From AAA164-E04 sp964342825 (GTDB lineage: Bacteria > Verrucomicrobiota > Verrucomicrobiia > Limisphaerales > AAA164-E04): a stretch of DNA of 64,000 nucleotides. Of this stretch, positions 52,831 to 62,101 are shown in pieces. The notes beneath the pieces were generated by a model, which searched no databases, was not told the origin of the DNA, and was given only the letters and a program-made list of their open reading frames with translations. Numbering within the stretch: position 1 is the first letter of the stretch; each line of letters begins with the position of its first letter. Position numbers and translations under genes: made by a program. The DNA lies in NCBI GenBank assembly GCA_964342825.1, contig CAYFHO010000003.1:1-64000 (forward strand), in the 5' to 3' direction.

Positions 52831-54087
52831 TTAATTTTGAAATTTGAACAATTGCGATTCTGTTCGCACATACATCGAGTCTTGATCAAAAGCAGGAGTG
52901 GTATGAGTTTTGGCGTCAAGGTCGACGCGATTGAGAATTTTAAATTCTTTACTGGCGGCTGCGACGACTATTTCCCCGGTGGTTGAAACACAGATGATTT
53001 CGTTATCCACAGAAACCGGCGAACCGAAATACCTTCCACGAACACGTTCCTGATAGTGGATCTTTCCGGTCGATGGATCAACGCACGATAAAATACCACC
53101 GTCACTCCAGAAAAATGCCAAGTCGCCAACCGCGACGGGGGTTGGTACATAATTGGCTGAACGCCTGATTTCATAGGATAGCTTGGGTTTGTTTACTGAT
53201 GGATCGTTCGGAGGTTCGATGGCCACAATATAATTTCCACCTCCCCCACTTCCGCAGGATCCAAAGACCTTACCTCCCGCAACGATAGGTGAACTGCAAC
53301 TTCTTTTGTCGAATGCATCAGCATATGACCACAGTAATTTGCCGTTGTCGGGATCAAGTCCACTGATTCCATCAGCTGCACTGTTGACGATCAGTTGTTC
53401 ATGCCCATCTGGACCTTCATAAATACAGGGGGTGGAGTAAGCTGCCTTATCGCTTTGGCGCTGGGTTTTCCAGGCAATACTCCCACTAGCCTTGTCCAGG
53501 GCGATGATGAAACTTTTTCCCAACTGATCATTTGCAACAATCAATTTATCCTTAAACACAATCGGCGAGACTCCCACACCATGCTGGCTTTTAAAGGGCC
53601 CCAGATCTTTCTTCCAAAGCCATTCTCCGGCATGATCCATAGCTGCAACAAAATAATGATCAGGAGTCGCCCAGCTCACATAAATCCGATCACCATCAAC
53701 CACGGCAGAGGGAGAAGCAAAGCTGTTGAAATCATGTTTCCTGTATGTCTGATAAGGCACTTCCTTACTCCATGTGATGTTCCCGGTTGACGCGTTGACA
53801 GCGAGAACATGAAACTTGGAAGCTCCCTCATTCATACTGGTTAAATAAATCATGTCTTCCCAAATCACTGGAGAAGAATGTCCCTTACCAGGAAGATCCA
53901 ACTTCCAAACAATGTCAGTCTTGTTTAGGGTGGAAGGTTTAACCGAAGATAGAGCACGGCCTGTTCCGTTTGGTCCACGAAACCTGCTCCAATGTTCAGC
54001 ACCCAAACTGGTCAGGGTAGTGAGTATTAACAGACAAAGGAGAGGAGATATGTGGGCGAAAGACTTCTTCTCTAGCATAGGATTCAT
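52831..54087 (-). CDS. Secreted PQQ-type beta-propeller protein
   Basis: This is a 418-residue exported protein with a signal peptide (about 10-30, ISPLLCLLILTTLTSLGAEH). The chain has repeated WxW-type strands: WKLDLPGKGHSSPVIW, then VLAVNASTGNITWSKE, FIIALDKASGSIAWKT, GLDPDNGKLLWSYAD and CVDPSTGKIHYQER. These form a PQQ-like or BamB-like seven- or eight-blade propeller. PQQ itself may not bind, because such propellers are often plain scaffolds. It probably acts in the periplasm. It is divergent from nothing nearby; the small acidic gene lies about 95 bp upstream on the same strand. Confidence 0.8.
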   Translation of the reverse strand: MNPMLEKKSFAHISPLLCLLILTTLTSLGAEHWSRFRGPNGTGRALSSVKPSTLNKTDIVWKLDLPGKGHSSPVIWEDMIYLTSMNEGASKFHVLAVNASTGNITWSKEVPYQTYRKHDFNSFASPSAVVDGDRIYVSWATPDHYFVAAMDHAGEWLWKKDLGPFKSQHGVGVSPIVFKDKLIVANDQLGKSFIIALDKASGSIAWKTQRQSDKAAYSTPCIYEGPDGHEQLIVNSAADGISGLDPDNGKLLWSYADAFDKRSCSSPIVAGGKVFGSCGSGGGGNYIVAIEPPNDPSVNKPKLSYEIRRSANYVPTPVAVGDLAFFWSDGGILSCVDPSTGKIHYQERVRGRYFGSPVSVDNEIICVSTTGEIVVAAASKEFKILNRVDLDAKTHTTPAFDQDSMYVRTESQLFKFQN

Positions 54088-54182
54088 GAAGTCAATAGTC
54101 GCTTGCCAGAGCGGATAATCAAGGCAAAACCGAAGAAATCAAACCTTGTAAGGCAAAGTGAAACGAGTTGAAAAAACGAGAC

Positions 54183-54401
54183 TCAACGATGACAATATTC
54201 GCCCAATGCTTCCGTAAAAACGGCATCAGAAACAAGGTCCGGATCTAGGTTGTCGGCGGAGACTTCGCTTTCACTCACAGCGACAACCTCAACATCTTCA
54301 TCAAGTTTTCCCTGCAACACCTCACAGAAATCATCCAAATCAAAATCTTCAGGCAAATCGCTTCCGCACATGGCTGGTGTGACGTAAAATAGTTTTTTCA
54401 T
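54183..54401 (-). CDS. Small acidic hypothetical protein, 72 aa
   Basis: This protein is 72 residues, strongly acidic (DFDLDDFCEVLQGKLDEDVEVV), and shows no known motif. It has two cysteines in its N-terminal half and one at the C-terminal end. A GGAT ribosome-binding site precedes the ATG. It lies between the SPFH terminator (54457-54505) and the PQQ-propeller gene on the same strand. The open frame and codon use are plausible, but a small unassigned frame like this needs expression support. Confidence 0.5.
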   Translation of the reverse strand: MKKLFYVTPAMCGSDLPEDFDLDDFCEVLQGKLDEDVEVVAVSESEVSADNLDPDLVSDAVFTEALGEYCHR

Positions 54402-54456
54402 GATCCAATCAGGTATGAATAATATTCAAATTGATCCCGGGAAAACCGTTCATCAT

Positions 54457-54505
54457 AGAAAAACAAACAGCCCCGGATTCACCTGAACGGTAACGCTCCG
54501 GGGCT
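54457..54505 (-). terminator. Rho-independent terminator after the SPFH gene
   Basis: The arms AGCCCCGG (54469-54476) and CCGGGGCT (54498-54505) make a perfect 8-bp stem with a short inner ACC/GGT pairing in the loop. On the minus strand a GTTTGTTTTT run follows. It lies 26 bp after the SPFH stop. Confidence 0.85.
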
Positions 54506-54530
54506 TGAATAACAACCTCGAGAATCCAAA

Positions 54531-55424
54531 TTATGAAGAATGCTCCTCGGGGGGTGTATCGATCTCTCCCAACTGCGTGTTCACCTGTTCTCCGGCAATC
54601 ATCGCGTTACGGATTTGCCCAGCCAGATCATTCATGTGTCCGGGGGAATGAGGAATCATGATGGTGTTTGTGCGGGATTGATGACCGAGGTCTTTCAGGG
54701 TATCAAAGTACTGAGTCATCAACACCATGTTCATGACATCGGATGCACTGGCGGAGCGAATGGTTTTTTGAAACTCATCCACTGATTCCCGCAAACCTTC
54801 GACAATGGCCCGCCTTTGATCTGCGATCCCCTTTCCTGATAATGCCTTGCTTTCAGCCTCAGCTTCGGCGGATTTGACCATCAATATTTTCTCTGCTTCT
54901 CCTTTTTCGGTGGCAGCAACCCGTAGTCGTGTGGCCGCGTTGATTTCATTCATAGCAGCTTTAACCTTGGCATCTGGATCAATGTCGGTCACAAGAGCCT
55001 TTAAAATACCATAACCAAAATCATCCATGACCTGTTGCAGCTCACTTTTCACAACGTCTGCAATTTCATCTTTCTTTTCAAAAACATCATCCAGTCGGAT
55101 ACGAGGCACTCGAGCACGCACCACATCAAACACGAAGGATTTGATCTGACGTTCGGGATTTTCAAGTCGATAGAATGCTTCATAAATTTTTTCGGGAAGC
55201 ACGTAAAACTGAACCGAAACCAAAACTTTAACAAAGACATTGTCCTCTGTCTTAGTTTCGACCTCTACGTCCAACTGCCTGACACGCAAATTGACATGCC
55301 CGGCTACTCGCTCAAGAAATGGAATAAGGATGTTCAGTCCAGGATTAGCGATGCGCGTAAATTTACCAAAACGGGTGATGACACCAGCTGTTTGTTGCTT
55401 GACGGTAAAGAATGGTACGACCAT
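54531..55424 (-). CDS. SPFH-domain protein resembling plant HIR proteins
   Basis: This 297-residue protein has the SPFH (band-7) domain, which forms large assemblies on membranes. The start (VPFFTVKQQTAGVITRFGKF) and body strongly resemble plant hypersensitive-induced-reaction proteins: AGHVNLRVRQLDVEVETKTE, VFDVVRARVPRIRLDDVFEKK, MNEINAATRLRVAATEKGEAEK (a flotillin-like coiled coil) and the end SDVMNMVLMTQYFDTLKDLG and MIPHSPGHMNDLA. No hydrophobic N-terminal helix is present, so membrane contact would be through acylation or a partner, as in HIR proteins. It is preceded by a 180-bp spacer after the LolA-like gene and followed by a terminator. Its role may be membrane-protein quality control, by family analogy. 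Confidence 0.85.
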   Translation of the reverse strand: MVVPFFTVKQQTAGVITRFGKFTRIANPGLNILIPFLERVAGHVNLRVRQLDVEVETKTEDNVFVKVLVSVQFYVLPEKIYEAFYRLENPERQIKSFVFDVVRARVPRIRLDDVFEKKDEIADVVKSELQQVMDDFGYGILKALVTDIDPDAKVKAAMNEINAATRLRVAATEKGEAEKILMVKSAEAEAESKALSGKGIADQRRAIVEGLRESVDEFQKTIRSASASDVMNMVLMTQYFDTLKDLGHQSRTNTIMIPHSPGHMNDLAGQIRNAMIAGEQVNTQLGEIDTPPEEHSS

Positions 55425-55603
55425 GAGTTCACTTTCTGTTAAGGGTTATAAGTCAATATTGGGGCAAAGATGAATAACCGCAATTACAAACAGAAAGCGC
55501 GAATAGAACCGCAACAATCTACCTTGCTGGACAGCAACTAGGGAAAAACGATCGCGGTTTATTAGAAAGTGAACGAACGGAGGAACTAGTTCGAGGAAAG
55601 CCA

Positions 55604-56371
55604 TCAAGGACTCGAGGAAACGGCAGTGTTATCAAATTCCAAAACGGAAGTCGATTTATCACGCAAGTTACGGATTTTTAATTCCTTGAGGTACCACTGC
55701 CCTTCTATCTTCTCTACACCATTCACTTCGAATATCTTGATCTTTCGATCTTCAATATCAAAGGCTTCAGCATAGACCACCCCACCATGCTCTACCGAAA
55801 TCCAGGAGCGAACTTTGTAATACCCCAATCCGGAACGTGAAGGTCGTGAACTCTCGAGCAATTTACAGCCGACACCCTTACGACGTGTGATTTTGGATTC
55901 AAAAAGTCGTTGGTCTGGCCAGTGTAAAAAATCCAATCCTAAATCAGCTGCCCAAAAATCACTTTCCCCCAGCGGACTCATGGTCTGTTCAGAATCCAAA
56001 ACCTTGAAAGCAGTTTCATCAACTGGCAATTGATCCGACAGCGCCAATCTGTATCGGGGAGGTTGGTTTGCAGGATGATCGATCCAAAGCCATTCGCTAT
56101 TGTTTGTACCGTCATTTTCGATTTCGAACAAATCTCTCCAACCTGCATCAAAGGTTTGAGTATGCTTTTTCACCAAATGTTCCATCCGAGATCCATCCCG
56201 CTTTCTGACTTTTAGAGTTGCCTGGATGGAACCCGGAATCCCCATCTGGATGGAGCGGAGCTGTTCGGCCAATACCTGCCCCTCACGGATAGGATCTGCC
56301 TGAATACTTCCCAATATTAAAGTGATCCCCAAAATAAACACACTGCACAAGTTTGAGTTTCTCTTCTTCAT
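55604..56371 (-). CDS. LolA-like outer-membrane lipoprotein-sorting-type protein
   Basis: This is a 255-residue exported protein with a signal peptide (about 8-25, LCSVFILGITLILGSIQA). The mature part is one beta-rich domain of the PF17131-like outer-membrane lipoprotein-sorting type, with WLWIDHP, ESDFWAADLGLDFLHWP, CKLLESSRPSRSGLGYYKVRSW and GQWYLKELKIRN. The paired ESDFWAADLG segment is a family hallmark. These proteins usually carry lipid or lipoprotein across the periplasm; here the cargo is unknown. It lies 28 bp downstream of lon on the same strand, so probably shares its transcript. No lipobox is visible. Confidence 0.8.
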   Translation of the reverse strand: MKKRNSNLCSVFILGITLILGSIQADPIREGQVLAEQLRSIQMGIPGSIQATLKVRKRDGSRMEHLVKKHTQTFDAGWRDLFEIENDGTNNSEWLWIDHPANQPPRYRLALSDQLPVDETAFKVLDSEQTMSPLGESDFWAADLGLDFLHWPDQRLFESKITRRKGVGCKLLESSRPSRSGLGYYKVRSWISVEHGGVVYAEAFDIEDRKIKIFEVNGVEKIEGQWYLKELKIRNLRDKSTSVLEFDNTAVSSSP

Positions 56372-56399
56372 AATGGGCCTTAAGATATTTCACGAAAGA

Positions 56400-58820
56400 T
56401 CAACTTCGCTGTGATCTTGCTGATGTTCCGAACAAGGTCGGCAACATCTCTTCGACGTGACGCACCCAATGGATGTTCAATTTCTTTTGAACTTCGGGCG
56501 GAGCTTCGATCCAATCCTTTTTGTTGGCTTCAGGAAGGATGACCTGTTTGATTCCACTTCGTGCAGCGGCCAAAAGCTTCTCTTTGATGCCACCCACAGG
56601 CAAGACTCTGCCTCTCAGGCTAATTTCACCTGTCATGGCCACTTTTGAAGAAATCAATTTTTTGCTGAACAAAGAGGCAAGGGCGGCAAAAATGGCGATT
56701 CCGGCGCTGGGACCATCTTTAGGAGTGGCTCCGGCAGGAACATGAATGTGGATGTCTTGATCTTCCATGATAGGAAGCGAGAAACCCATTGCGTCGGCTT
56801 GACTTCTCAGATGTGTCAAAGCGGCCTGCGCACTCTCTTTCATGACGTCGCCAAGCGATCCTGTAAGCATTAGCTTTCCTTTGCCTGGCAGAGAGCTTGC
56901 CTCGACGAACAAAATCTCTCCACCGGTTGGAGTCCACCCAAGCCCAACGGCAATTCCGCAATCTTCAATGATTTCGTGGTCAGGAGCAGGATGTTTGGGT
57001 TGCCCCAATTGTTTATGAATCCATGCTTCTGAAATCTCCGTGGTCCCATTGTGGTCCATTTGTTCAAGCTGCTCCCTTGCCGCTTTGCGCAAGGTCGAAG
57101 CAATCGTCCTTTCCAACTGCCGGACCCCTGCCTCACGTGTATACAATTCCACCAACACACGAATGCTGCTTGATGGAAGCTTTACCTGACGCGCTTTAAG
57201 GCCGTGGTCCTTGAGTAATCTGGGGATCAAGTGACGTCGTGCGATTTTGATTTTTTCGGCTGTGGTATAACTGGGTAGTTCGATCACTTCCAGTCGATCT
57301 CTCAATGCAGGTTGCACCGGATCAAGCCAATTGGCGGTTGTGATAAACAGGATTTCGCTGAGATCAAAAGGAAGCTCAAGGTAATGGTCGCTGAAATGCT
57401 TGTTTTGCTGGGGGTCCAACACTTCAAGGAGGGCAGAAGCCGGATCCCCCCTGAAGTCAGAACCTAATTTGTCTATTTCATCCAGCAAGATCACCGGATT
57501 CTTGACCTTTAATCGTTTTAGCGTTTGCAGAATGCGTCCGGGCATCGATCCAACGTAGGTTCGCCGGTGCCCACGAATTTCCCCTTCATCCCTGACACCT
57601 CCGAGTGAGATCCGAGCAAAAGGTCTCCCCAAGGATTCAGCAATACTGCGCCCCAACGAAGTTTTCCCCACTCCGGGAGGACCGACCAGGCAAAGGATGG
57701 GTCCGGGGAGAGGGTTCTGGAATTTCATGACCGCCAAATGTTCTAACAATCGGTCCTTAACATGAGTAAGGCCAAAATGCTCAGCATCTAAAATTCTGGA
57801 TGCCTCCTCCAGATCCAGTTGATCTTTAACCTTATTGCTCCAAGGCAAAGCCGCCAACCACTCAACGTAATTCCTGGCCACAGTGTATTCCGGAAGGGAG
57901 GTAGGAATGGATTTCAATCGATCCAATTCTTTAAGTGCCGTTCCGTGCGTTTCAGGGGGCATGCCGCTCTCATCAATCAGCGCTTTGAGTGCGGTCATTT
58001 CCCGACCAGCAGGATCATCCTCGCCTAATTCACGCTGAATGACTCGAAGCTGCTCACGAAGGTAGTAATTCCGCTGACTCTTGGAGACAGAAGCTGTCAC
58101 TTCTTTCTGAATGCGGGCACCTATGGACTGAAGTTCAAGTTCGTGCTTTAAAAGAGGCAACAATACCTTCAGTCGCTCAGTGACTATATGAGAACTTAAA
58201 AGTCTTTGATGGTCCTCGAGCCCAAGGTTCAAATTGGCACCGATCAGGTCAGAAAGTTTTTCAGGATCGTCTGTGTTCAGGTTGGTAGATTTGACCTGAT
58301 CTGTCAGCGTGGGTGATTTCTGTAGAATTTCCTCGAAAAGTTTCTTAGCCGAACGAGCGAGAGCTTTGGCTTCCACGCTTGCTTCTGACGGCTCATGCAA
58401 ATATTCAACATTCGCCAACAAATAAGGATTCGTCTGTTTGAAGTCACGCAATCGAATACGCTTTAAACCTTCGATTAAGATCCTGACCGATTCGTTGGAT
58501 TGTTTCACCATTTTCTGCACACGAGCCAAGCATCCATAGGGGTGCAGGTCTTTTGGCCCGGGCTCCTCAATTTCCGGAGATGTTTGAAGTACCAGCCCAA
58601 TAAGTCGATTTCCTGAAACAACATCATCTACCAAACTGGAACTGGGAGCTGACTCAATCAACAGAGGGGCTACCATGCCTGGGAAAATGACAATATCCGA
58701 AAGCCCGAGTATGGGAAGTTGATCTGGTAACGCAGCGGGAGGGTGGTCTTCAGAGGCTTCCATGGATTTGGTGGAAGCCTTGATCTTGAGTATGTCTATG
58801 ATGTCCTGGTCCAAATGCAT
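56400..58820 (-). CDS. lon: ATP-dependent protease Lon
   Basis: This 806-residue hexameric cytosolic protease degrades damaged and regulatory proteins. The LON substrate domain occupies about 35-230, preceded by a non-conserved tail (1-30). A coiled region follows, including QRNYYLREQLRVIQRELGEDD. The AAA+ domain has Walker A GPPGVGKT (380-387), the sensor and Walker B region ILLDEIDKL and the signature GGVRDEGEIRGHRRTYVGSMPG. The protease domain has PKDGPSAGIAIF with catalytic Ser705 and GGIKEK with Lys746. Methionine 20 could also be the start. It is divergent from the DAHP-synthase gene (about 200 bp) and leads an operon with the LolA-like gene. Confidence 0.95.
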   Translation of the reverse strand: MHLDQDIIDILKIKASTKSMEASEDHPPAALPDQLPILGLSDIVIFPGMVAPLLIESAPSSSLVDDVVSGNRLIGLVLQTSPEIEEPGPKDLHPYGCLARVQKMVKQSNESVRILIEGLKRIRLRDFKQTNPYLLANVEYLHEPSEASVEAKALARSAKKLFEEILQKSPTLTDQVKSTNLNTDDPEKLSDLIGANLNLGLEDHQRLLSSHIVTERLKVLLPLLKHELELQSIGARIQKEVTASVSKSQRNYYLREQLRVIQRELGEDDPAGREMTALKALIDESGMPPETHGTALKELDRLKSIPTSLPEYTVARNYVEWLAALPWSNKVKDQLDLEEASRILDAEHFGLTHVKDRLLEHLAVMKFQNPLPGPILCLVGPPGVGKTSLGRSIAESLGRPFARISLGGVRDEGEIRGHRRTYVGSMPGRILQTLKRLKVKNPVILLDEIDKLGSDFRGDPASALLEVLDPQQNKHFSDHYLELPFDLSEILFITTANWLDPVQPALRDRLEVIELPSYTTAEKIKIARRHLIPRLLKDHGLKARQVKLPSSSIRVLVELYTREAGVRQLERTIASTLRKAAREQLEQMDHNGTTEISEAWIHKQLGQPKHPAPDHEIIEDCGIAVGLGWTPTGGEILFVEASSLPGKGKLMLTGSLGDVMKESAQAALTHLRSQADAMGFSLPIMEDQDIHIHVPAGATPKDGPSAGIAIFAALASLFSKKLISSKVAMTGEISLRGRVLPVGGIKEKLLAAARSGIKQVILPEANKKDWIEAPPEVQKKLNIHWVRHVEEMLPTLFGTSARSQRS

Positions 58821-59021
58821 GCCGTTTGGGGGCAGGAAGAAATTGGTACGACGACTCCCTCGCCTATCGTGCTGAGAACCTATCCATTATAGCTTAGCTT
58901 GACGAGTGAAAAGTCGAGATTTCGTATTTATTCGAGGCGAAAGAAAATTCAGATCAATTTTTTCCAAGTCAGGCTTTGCACAACGCCCTTGAACCGTATA
59001 ATGCCTCACCACTAAAACAGT

Positions 59022-60083
59022 ATGATACAGGATACAGACGATTTAAGGATACAGTCGCTTCACCCGTTGCTTTCGCCCGCCATCTTACAGGAGGAGATAC
59101 CCCTCTCAGAAAAAGCATCTGTGGTAGTTTCAAACGCGCGTCTCGAGGCTGAGCAGATTATTCGCGGTCAAAATGATCGCCTGCTGGTCATTACCGGACC
59201 TTGCTCCATCCATGACACCAAGGCAGCAATGGAATATGCAGAGAAACTCAAAGCAACATGTGAGCAGTTTAAGGAAGATCTTTGCATTTTGATGCGTGTT
59301 TATTTTGAGAAGCCTAGAACAACCGTCGGTTGGAAGGGTTTGATCAATGATCCAAATATCGACAACAGCTTTAAGATCAACCAGGGATTACGACAAGCTA
59401 GGCAATTGCTTCAGAACCTGGCCGACATGGAAATCCCTGCGGCAACCGAATTTCTCGACACCATCGTTCCCCAATTCATTGCTGACTTGATCGCATGGGG
59501 AGCTATCGGAGCCCGCACAACGGAAAGTCAGGTTCATCGTGAACTTGCTTCAGGCCTGTCCATGCCTGTGGGATTTAAGAATGGAACAGATGGAAACGTA
59601 CAAATTGCAATTGATGCAGTCAGTGCTTCCAGACAGCCTCACCATTTCCTTTCAGTCACCAAACAGGGAATTGCCGCTATTGTTCAGACAAAAGGCAATG
59701 ATAGCTGCCACCTGATATTGCGTGGCTCCAAAGCTGGCCCCAACTACGATAAAGACAGTATCCAGAAGGTCTGTGACGCACTCCAAAAACGTCAGTTGCA
59801 CCAGGCAGTCATGGTCGATTGCAGCCATGGAAATTCGGCAAAAGACCATCGCAAACAACCTGAAGTTGCAGAATCCGTTGCGGAACAGATCGCCAATGGG
59901 TCGACGCAGATCTCAGGAGTCATGCTCGAAAGTCATCTGGTCGAAGGGAATCAATCCTACAAACCCGATGGTAGCTCCGTTTATGGAAAAAGCATTACGG
60001 ATGCGTGTATGTCTTGGGATCAAACACTGCCTGTGCTGGAAAAACTGGCTTCGGCGGTGAGCAAGCGACGTCATTCCAGTTAG
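59022..60083 (+). CDS. 3-deoxy-7-phosphoheptulonate synthase (DAHP synthase, class I)
   Basis: This enzyme condenses PEP and erythrose-4-phosphate in the first step of the shikimate pathway. It is 353 residues long, as in the AroF/G/H group. Signatures are VITGPCSIHDTKAAMEYA, LCILMRVYFEKPRTTVGWKGLINDP, GARTTESQVHRELASGLSMPVGFKNGTDG, then DCSHGNSAKDH and EGNQSYKPDGSSVYGKSITDACM. These match class I, so allosteric control by an aromatic amino acid is likely, although the sensing isoform cannot be assigned. Its stop codon overlaps that of the convergent flavin-reductase gene by 4 bp. It stands alone on its strand. Confidence 0.95.
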   Translation: MIQDTDDLRIQSLHPLLSPAILQEEIPLSEKASVVVSNARLEAEQIIRGQNDRLLVITGPCSIHDTKAAMEYAEKLKATCEQFKEDLCILMRVYFEKPRTTVGWKGLINDPNIDNSFKINQGLRQARQLLQNLADMEIPAATEFLDTIVPQFIADLIAWGAIGARTTESQVHRELASGLSMPVGFKNGTDGNVQIAIDAVSASRQPHHFLSVTKQGIAAIVQTKGNDSCHLILRGSKAGPNYDKDSIQKVCDALQKRQLHQAVMVDCSHGNSAKDHRKQPEVAESVAEQIANGSTQISGVMLESHLVEGNQSYKPDGSSVYGKSITDACMSWDQTLPVLEKLASAVSKRRHSS

Positions 60084-60685
60084 TCCACTTTAAATTCCTC
60101 GATTTTCGCAAATCCATTAGCACCTAGTCGTGCTAATGGATTAATAGCATTGGATGATATTTCGGGCACGCGTGAGGCATTCGTACCAGTGATAATATCT
60201 TCGGCAAGATAAACCTTGTAGATTTCCCCAAGAATCAACGCCTGTGGCCCAACACCTAGGGGAACAATGTCATACTTTTTGCAATAATAAGCAATGGGAG
60301 CTGTGGCCAATCTAGGTAAAGGTAATCCATCAAAATCAGCCAAATCCAATCCGCATTGATCTATTTCCGATTCGCCTTGAGGCAATGATTCTGCAGATTG
60401 AAGCACATGATGCACATGGTGGACTCGTGGTATATGCACTACAAAATGGGAGCGAAGTTCAATATTGAGCCAAGTATCTTTTTTAAAACCATCCTTTTTG
60501 TGACCTACTGAAATCGACAAAATCGGAGGTTCACTGCAAACAGCATTAAAATAAGAAAAGGGGGCCAAGTTGTATTTTCCATTCTCATGCTCACTTAATA
60601 CCCACGCAACAGGGCGAGGAATAATCGTCTGCGTCATGGTGTGATAAACCTGGCTTTTTGAAAACTGCTGAAAATCGATAATCAC
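60080..60685 (-). CDS. Flavin reductase-like domain protein
   Basis: This 201-residue cytosolic protein starts with GTG at 60685. It has the FMN-binding split-barrel of the flavin-reductase family: IIPRPVAWVLSEHENGKYNLAPFSYFNAV near 21-49, then PPILSISVG and ELRSHFVVHIPRVHH. The family includes enzymes that bind FMN and reduce it with NAD(P)H, or that act as oxidoreductases. I do not see a second domain or a partner monooxygenase. It is convergent with the DAHP-synthase gene with overlapping stops. The substrate is unknown, so the call is to the fold. Confidence 0.85.
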   Translation of the reverse strand: MIIDFQQFSKSQVYHTMTQTIIPRPVAWVLSEHENGKYNLAPFSYFNAVCSEPPILSISVGHKKDGFKKDTWLNIELRSHFVVHIPRVHHVHHVLQSAESLPQGESEIDQCGLDLADFDGLPLPRLATAPIAYYCKKYDIVPLGVGPQALILGEIYKVYLAEDIITGTNASRVPEISSNAINPLARLGANGFAKIEEFKVD

Positions 60686-60720
60686 TGGTGAAATGCAATC
60701 TGAGTTTATCCTGAAACATA

Positions 60721-60755
60721 AAAAAAGCCCTCTGGAAAATCCAAAGGGCTTACAA
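60721..60755 (-). terminator. Rho-independent terminator of the FecR-domain gene
   Basis: The arms AAGCCCTCTGG and CCAAAGGGCTT (60725-60735 and 60741-60751) form an 11-bp stem with one mismatch. On the minus strand a T-run follows. It lies 20 bp after the FecR-domain stop, in the gap before the flavin-reductase gene. Confidence 0.85.
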
Positions 60756-60770
60756 AATTAAGGAACAATC

Positions 60771-61580
60771 TTAGTTGAGTCCTGGAGGGCCATCAGGACC
60801 ACCGCCTGGGCCACCAGGTCCATGACCACCGTCCGGATGATCACCACCGCCTTGTTGTGCATCACCCAATGGAGGTGAAATGAAAAAGTTGAAAGGGCGT
60901 GTGACCAACTGGGTTGTAGGAGGAGTTCCGCCAGTGGGTGGTCCAAGTCTGTTGATAAGATCGGCAAGAATTGTAGGCGGAATTGGAATGATTCCACCAG
61001 TGGTTGGGTTGAACTGATTGCCCCCGCCAATGCGAACGCTACGGACGACACCATCACGGGTGTAAACGTATACGCCATATCCAGCTAAAATTGCAATCTC
61101 ATCAGGTGTGCAAATGTGGTAGCTGGTGGTTTCATCGCCAGCGTCAATACCGACTACACCCGTTGGAACTTTGATTTCAAACTTGGAGAGAGCGGAGGAA
61201 AATTTTTCGACCTCACCAAGAACACAGCCTTCGCGAAGATCAAGTTGAGTGTCGGTGACTGTTCCAGCACCCGTCTTTTCATAACTCAACCGGTCGACCA
61301 CCACAATGGTGTCTGACTGCACGGTAATAGTGCCGGCTTTGTTACTCAATTTGAATGTCACCTCGCCACCCTCACCGGTTGTAACAACGGTGCCAGGGCC
61401 AATTTTTGTGCCCTTTGTCAGAGTCGCCGCTCCACTGCCATTATCAAATGTGGCCCCACCCTCAACTGAGGTTACGGTAGCACTACCTGTAGCTGCGTGC
61501 GTTGACGCGTAAAATCCCAAAGTGAGCAGCGCAACCGCTGTCAGAAGGAGTTTCGATTGGATACCAGTCTTGTTCATCAT
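60771..61580 (-). CDS. Secreted FecR-domain protein
   Basis: This is a 269-residue exported protein with a signal peptide (about 8-28, LLLTAVALLTLGFYASTHAA). A FecR-like beta-domain occupies about 35-170: ATVTSVEGGATF, then LTKGTKIGPGTVVTTGEGGEVTF, LREGCVLGEV, FEIKVPTGVVGIDAG. Here FecR means the secreted ligand-binding fold, with no sigma regulator present. The C-terminus (about 195-269) is Pro- and Gly-rich (GGGDHPDGGHGPGGPGG) and probably disordered. A good AGGAG ribosome-binding site precedes the ATG. It is divergent from the porin across 600 bp. Confidence 0.8.
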   Translation of the reverse strand: MMNKTGIQSKLLLTAVALLTLGFYASTHAATGSATVTSVEGGATFDNGSGAATLTKGTKIGPGTVVTTGEGGEVTFKLSNKAGTITVQSDTIVVVDRLSYEKTGAGTVTDTQLDLREGCVLGEVEKFSSALSKFEIKVPTGVVGIDAGDETTSYHICTPDEIAILAGYGVYVYTRDGVVRSVRIGGGNQFNPTTGGIIPIPPTILADLINRLGPPTGGTPPTTQLVTRPFNFFISPPLGDAQQGGGDHPDGGHGPGGPGGGPDGPPGLN

Positions 61581-61601
61581 ATATGCTCCTACAATGATCG
61601 A

Positions 61602-61619
61602 TGTGAATTCGATTTCACA
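61602..61619. promoter_or_regulatory. Palindrome upstream of the FecR-domain gene
   Basis: TGTGAA (61602-61607) pairs with TTCACA (61614-61619) around a 6-bp centre, a perfect inverted repeat 22 bp ahead of the FecR-domain ATG. The half-sites recall CRP-type boxes, but the TGTGA-to-TCACA spacing is 8, not the usual 6. It is an operator candidate for an unknown regulator. Confidence 0.35.
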
Positions 61620-62101
61620 CCAGCTTGCAAATCATTTTAATTTTGTCAATCAGATTCCACACAGAACCTCCTTTTAAGGAGAGGACTGAGATGGAGTTTT
61701 TTACTGCGAGACAGAAACTAACGCAGATCAAGGGGATGATCAAGGATGGAATTAAGAAATAATCCTGCAGCCCACACATAGGAGACCTGGCCTAAACAGC
61801 ATCGCCACAGATTTATCAAGCTGGCTGATTACAGAGAAGATTTTGATGGAGATCTGAACCACAATCATTGGTTCGTAAAAATGGCCAACATTCAAAAAAG
61901 CCACACATGCCAAAATCGAAAAAAAGAAATCTACAAGAAAAAAAGCATCTCCAAAAATCCAGTTAGGGAGAGAAAAAGTACAGCTCAAGGAGCGGTAAAC
62001 ACTTCGTAATAAACACTAAAACACAAACAAAACCTGCAACACAGATCTGAAATGGTGAGTTGAAATAATCGTAAAAAAAAGTTGTCACTTCTGAGAAATT
62101 G

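Noticed and set aside
61602..61619. True CRP site
   Set aside because: The gap between TGTGA and TCACA is 8 bp instead of 6, and no CRP gene is in the window, so I list it only as a palindrome.
61752..61988. A 78-codon frame in the porin regulatory gap
   Set aside because: It is rich in Phe and Cys in the manner of random AT-rich sequence and lacks start signals.
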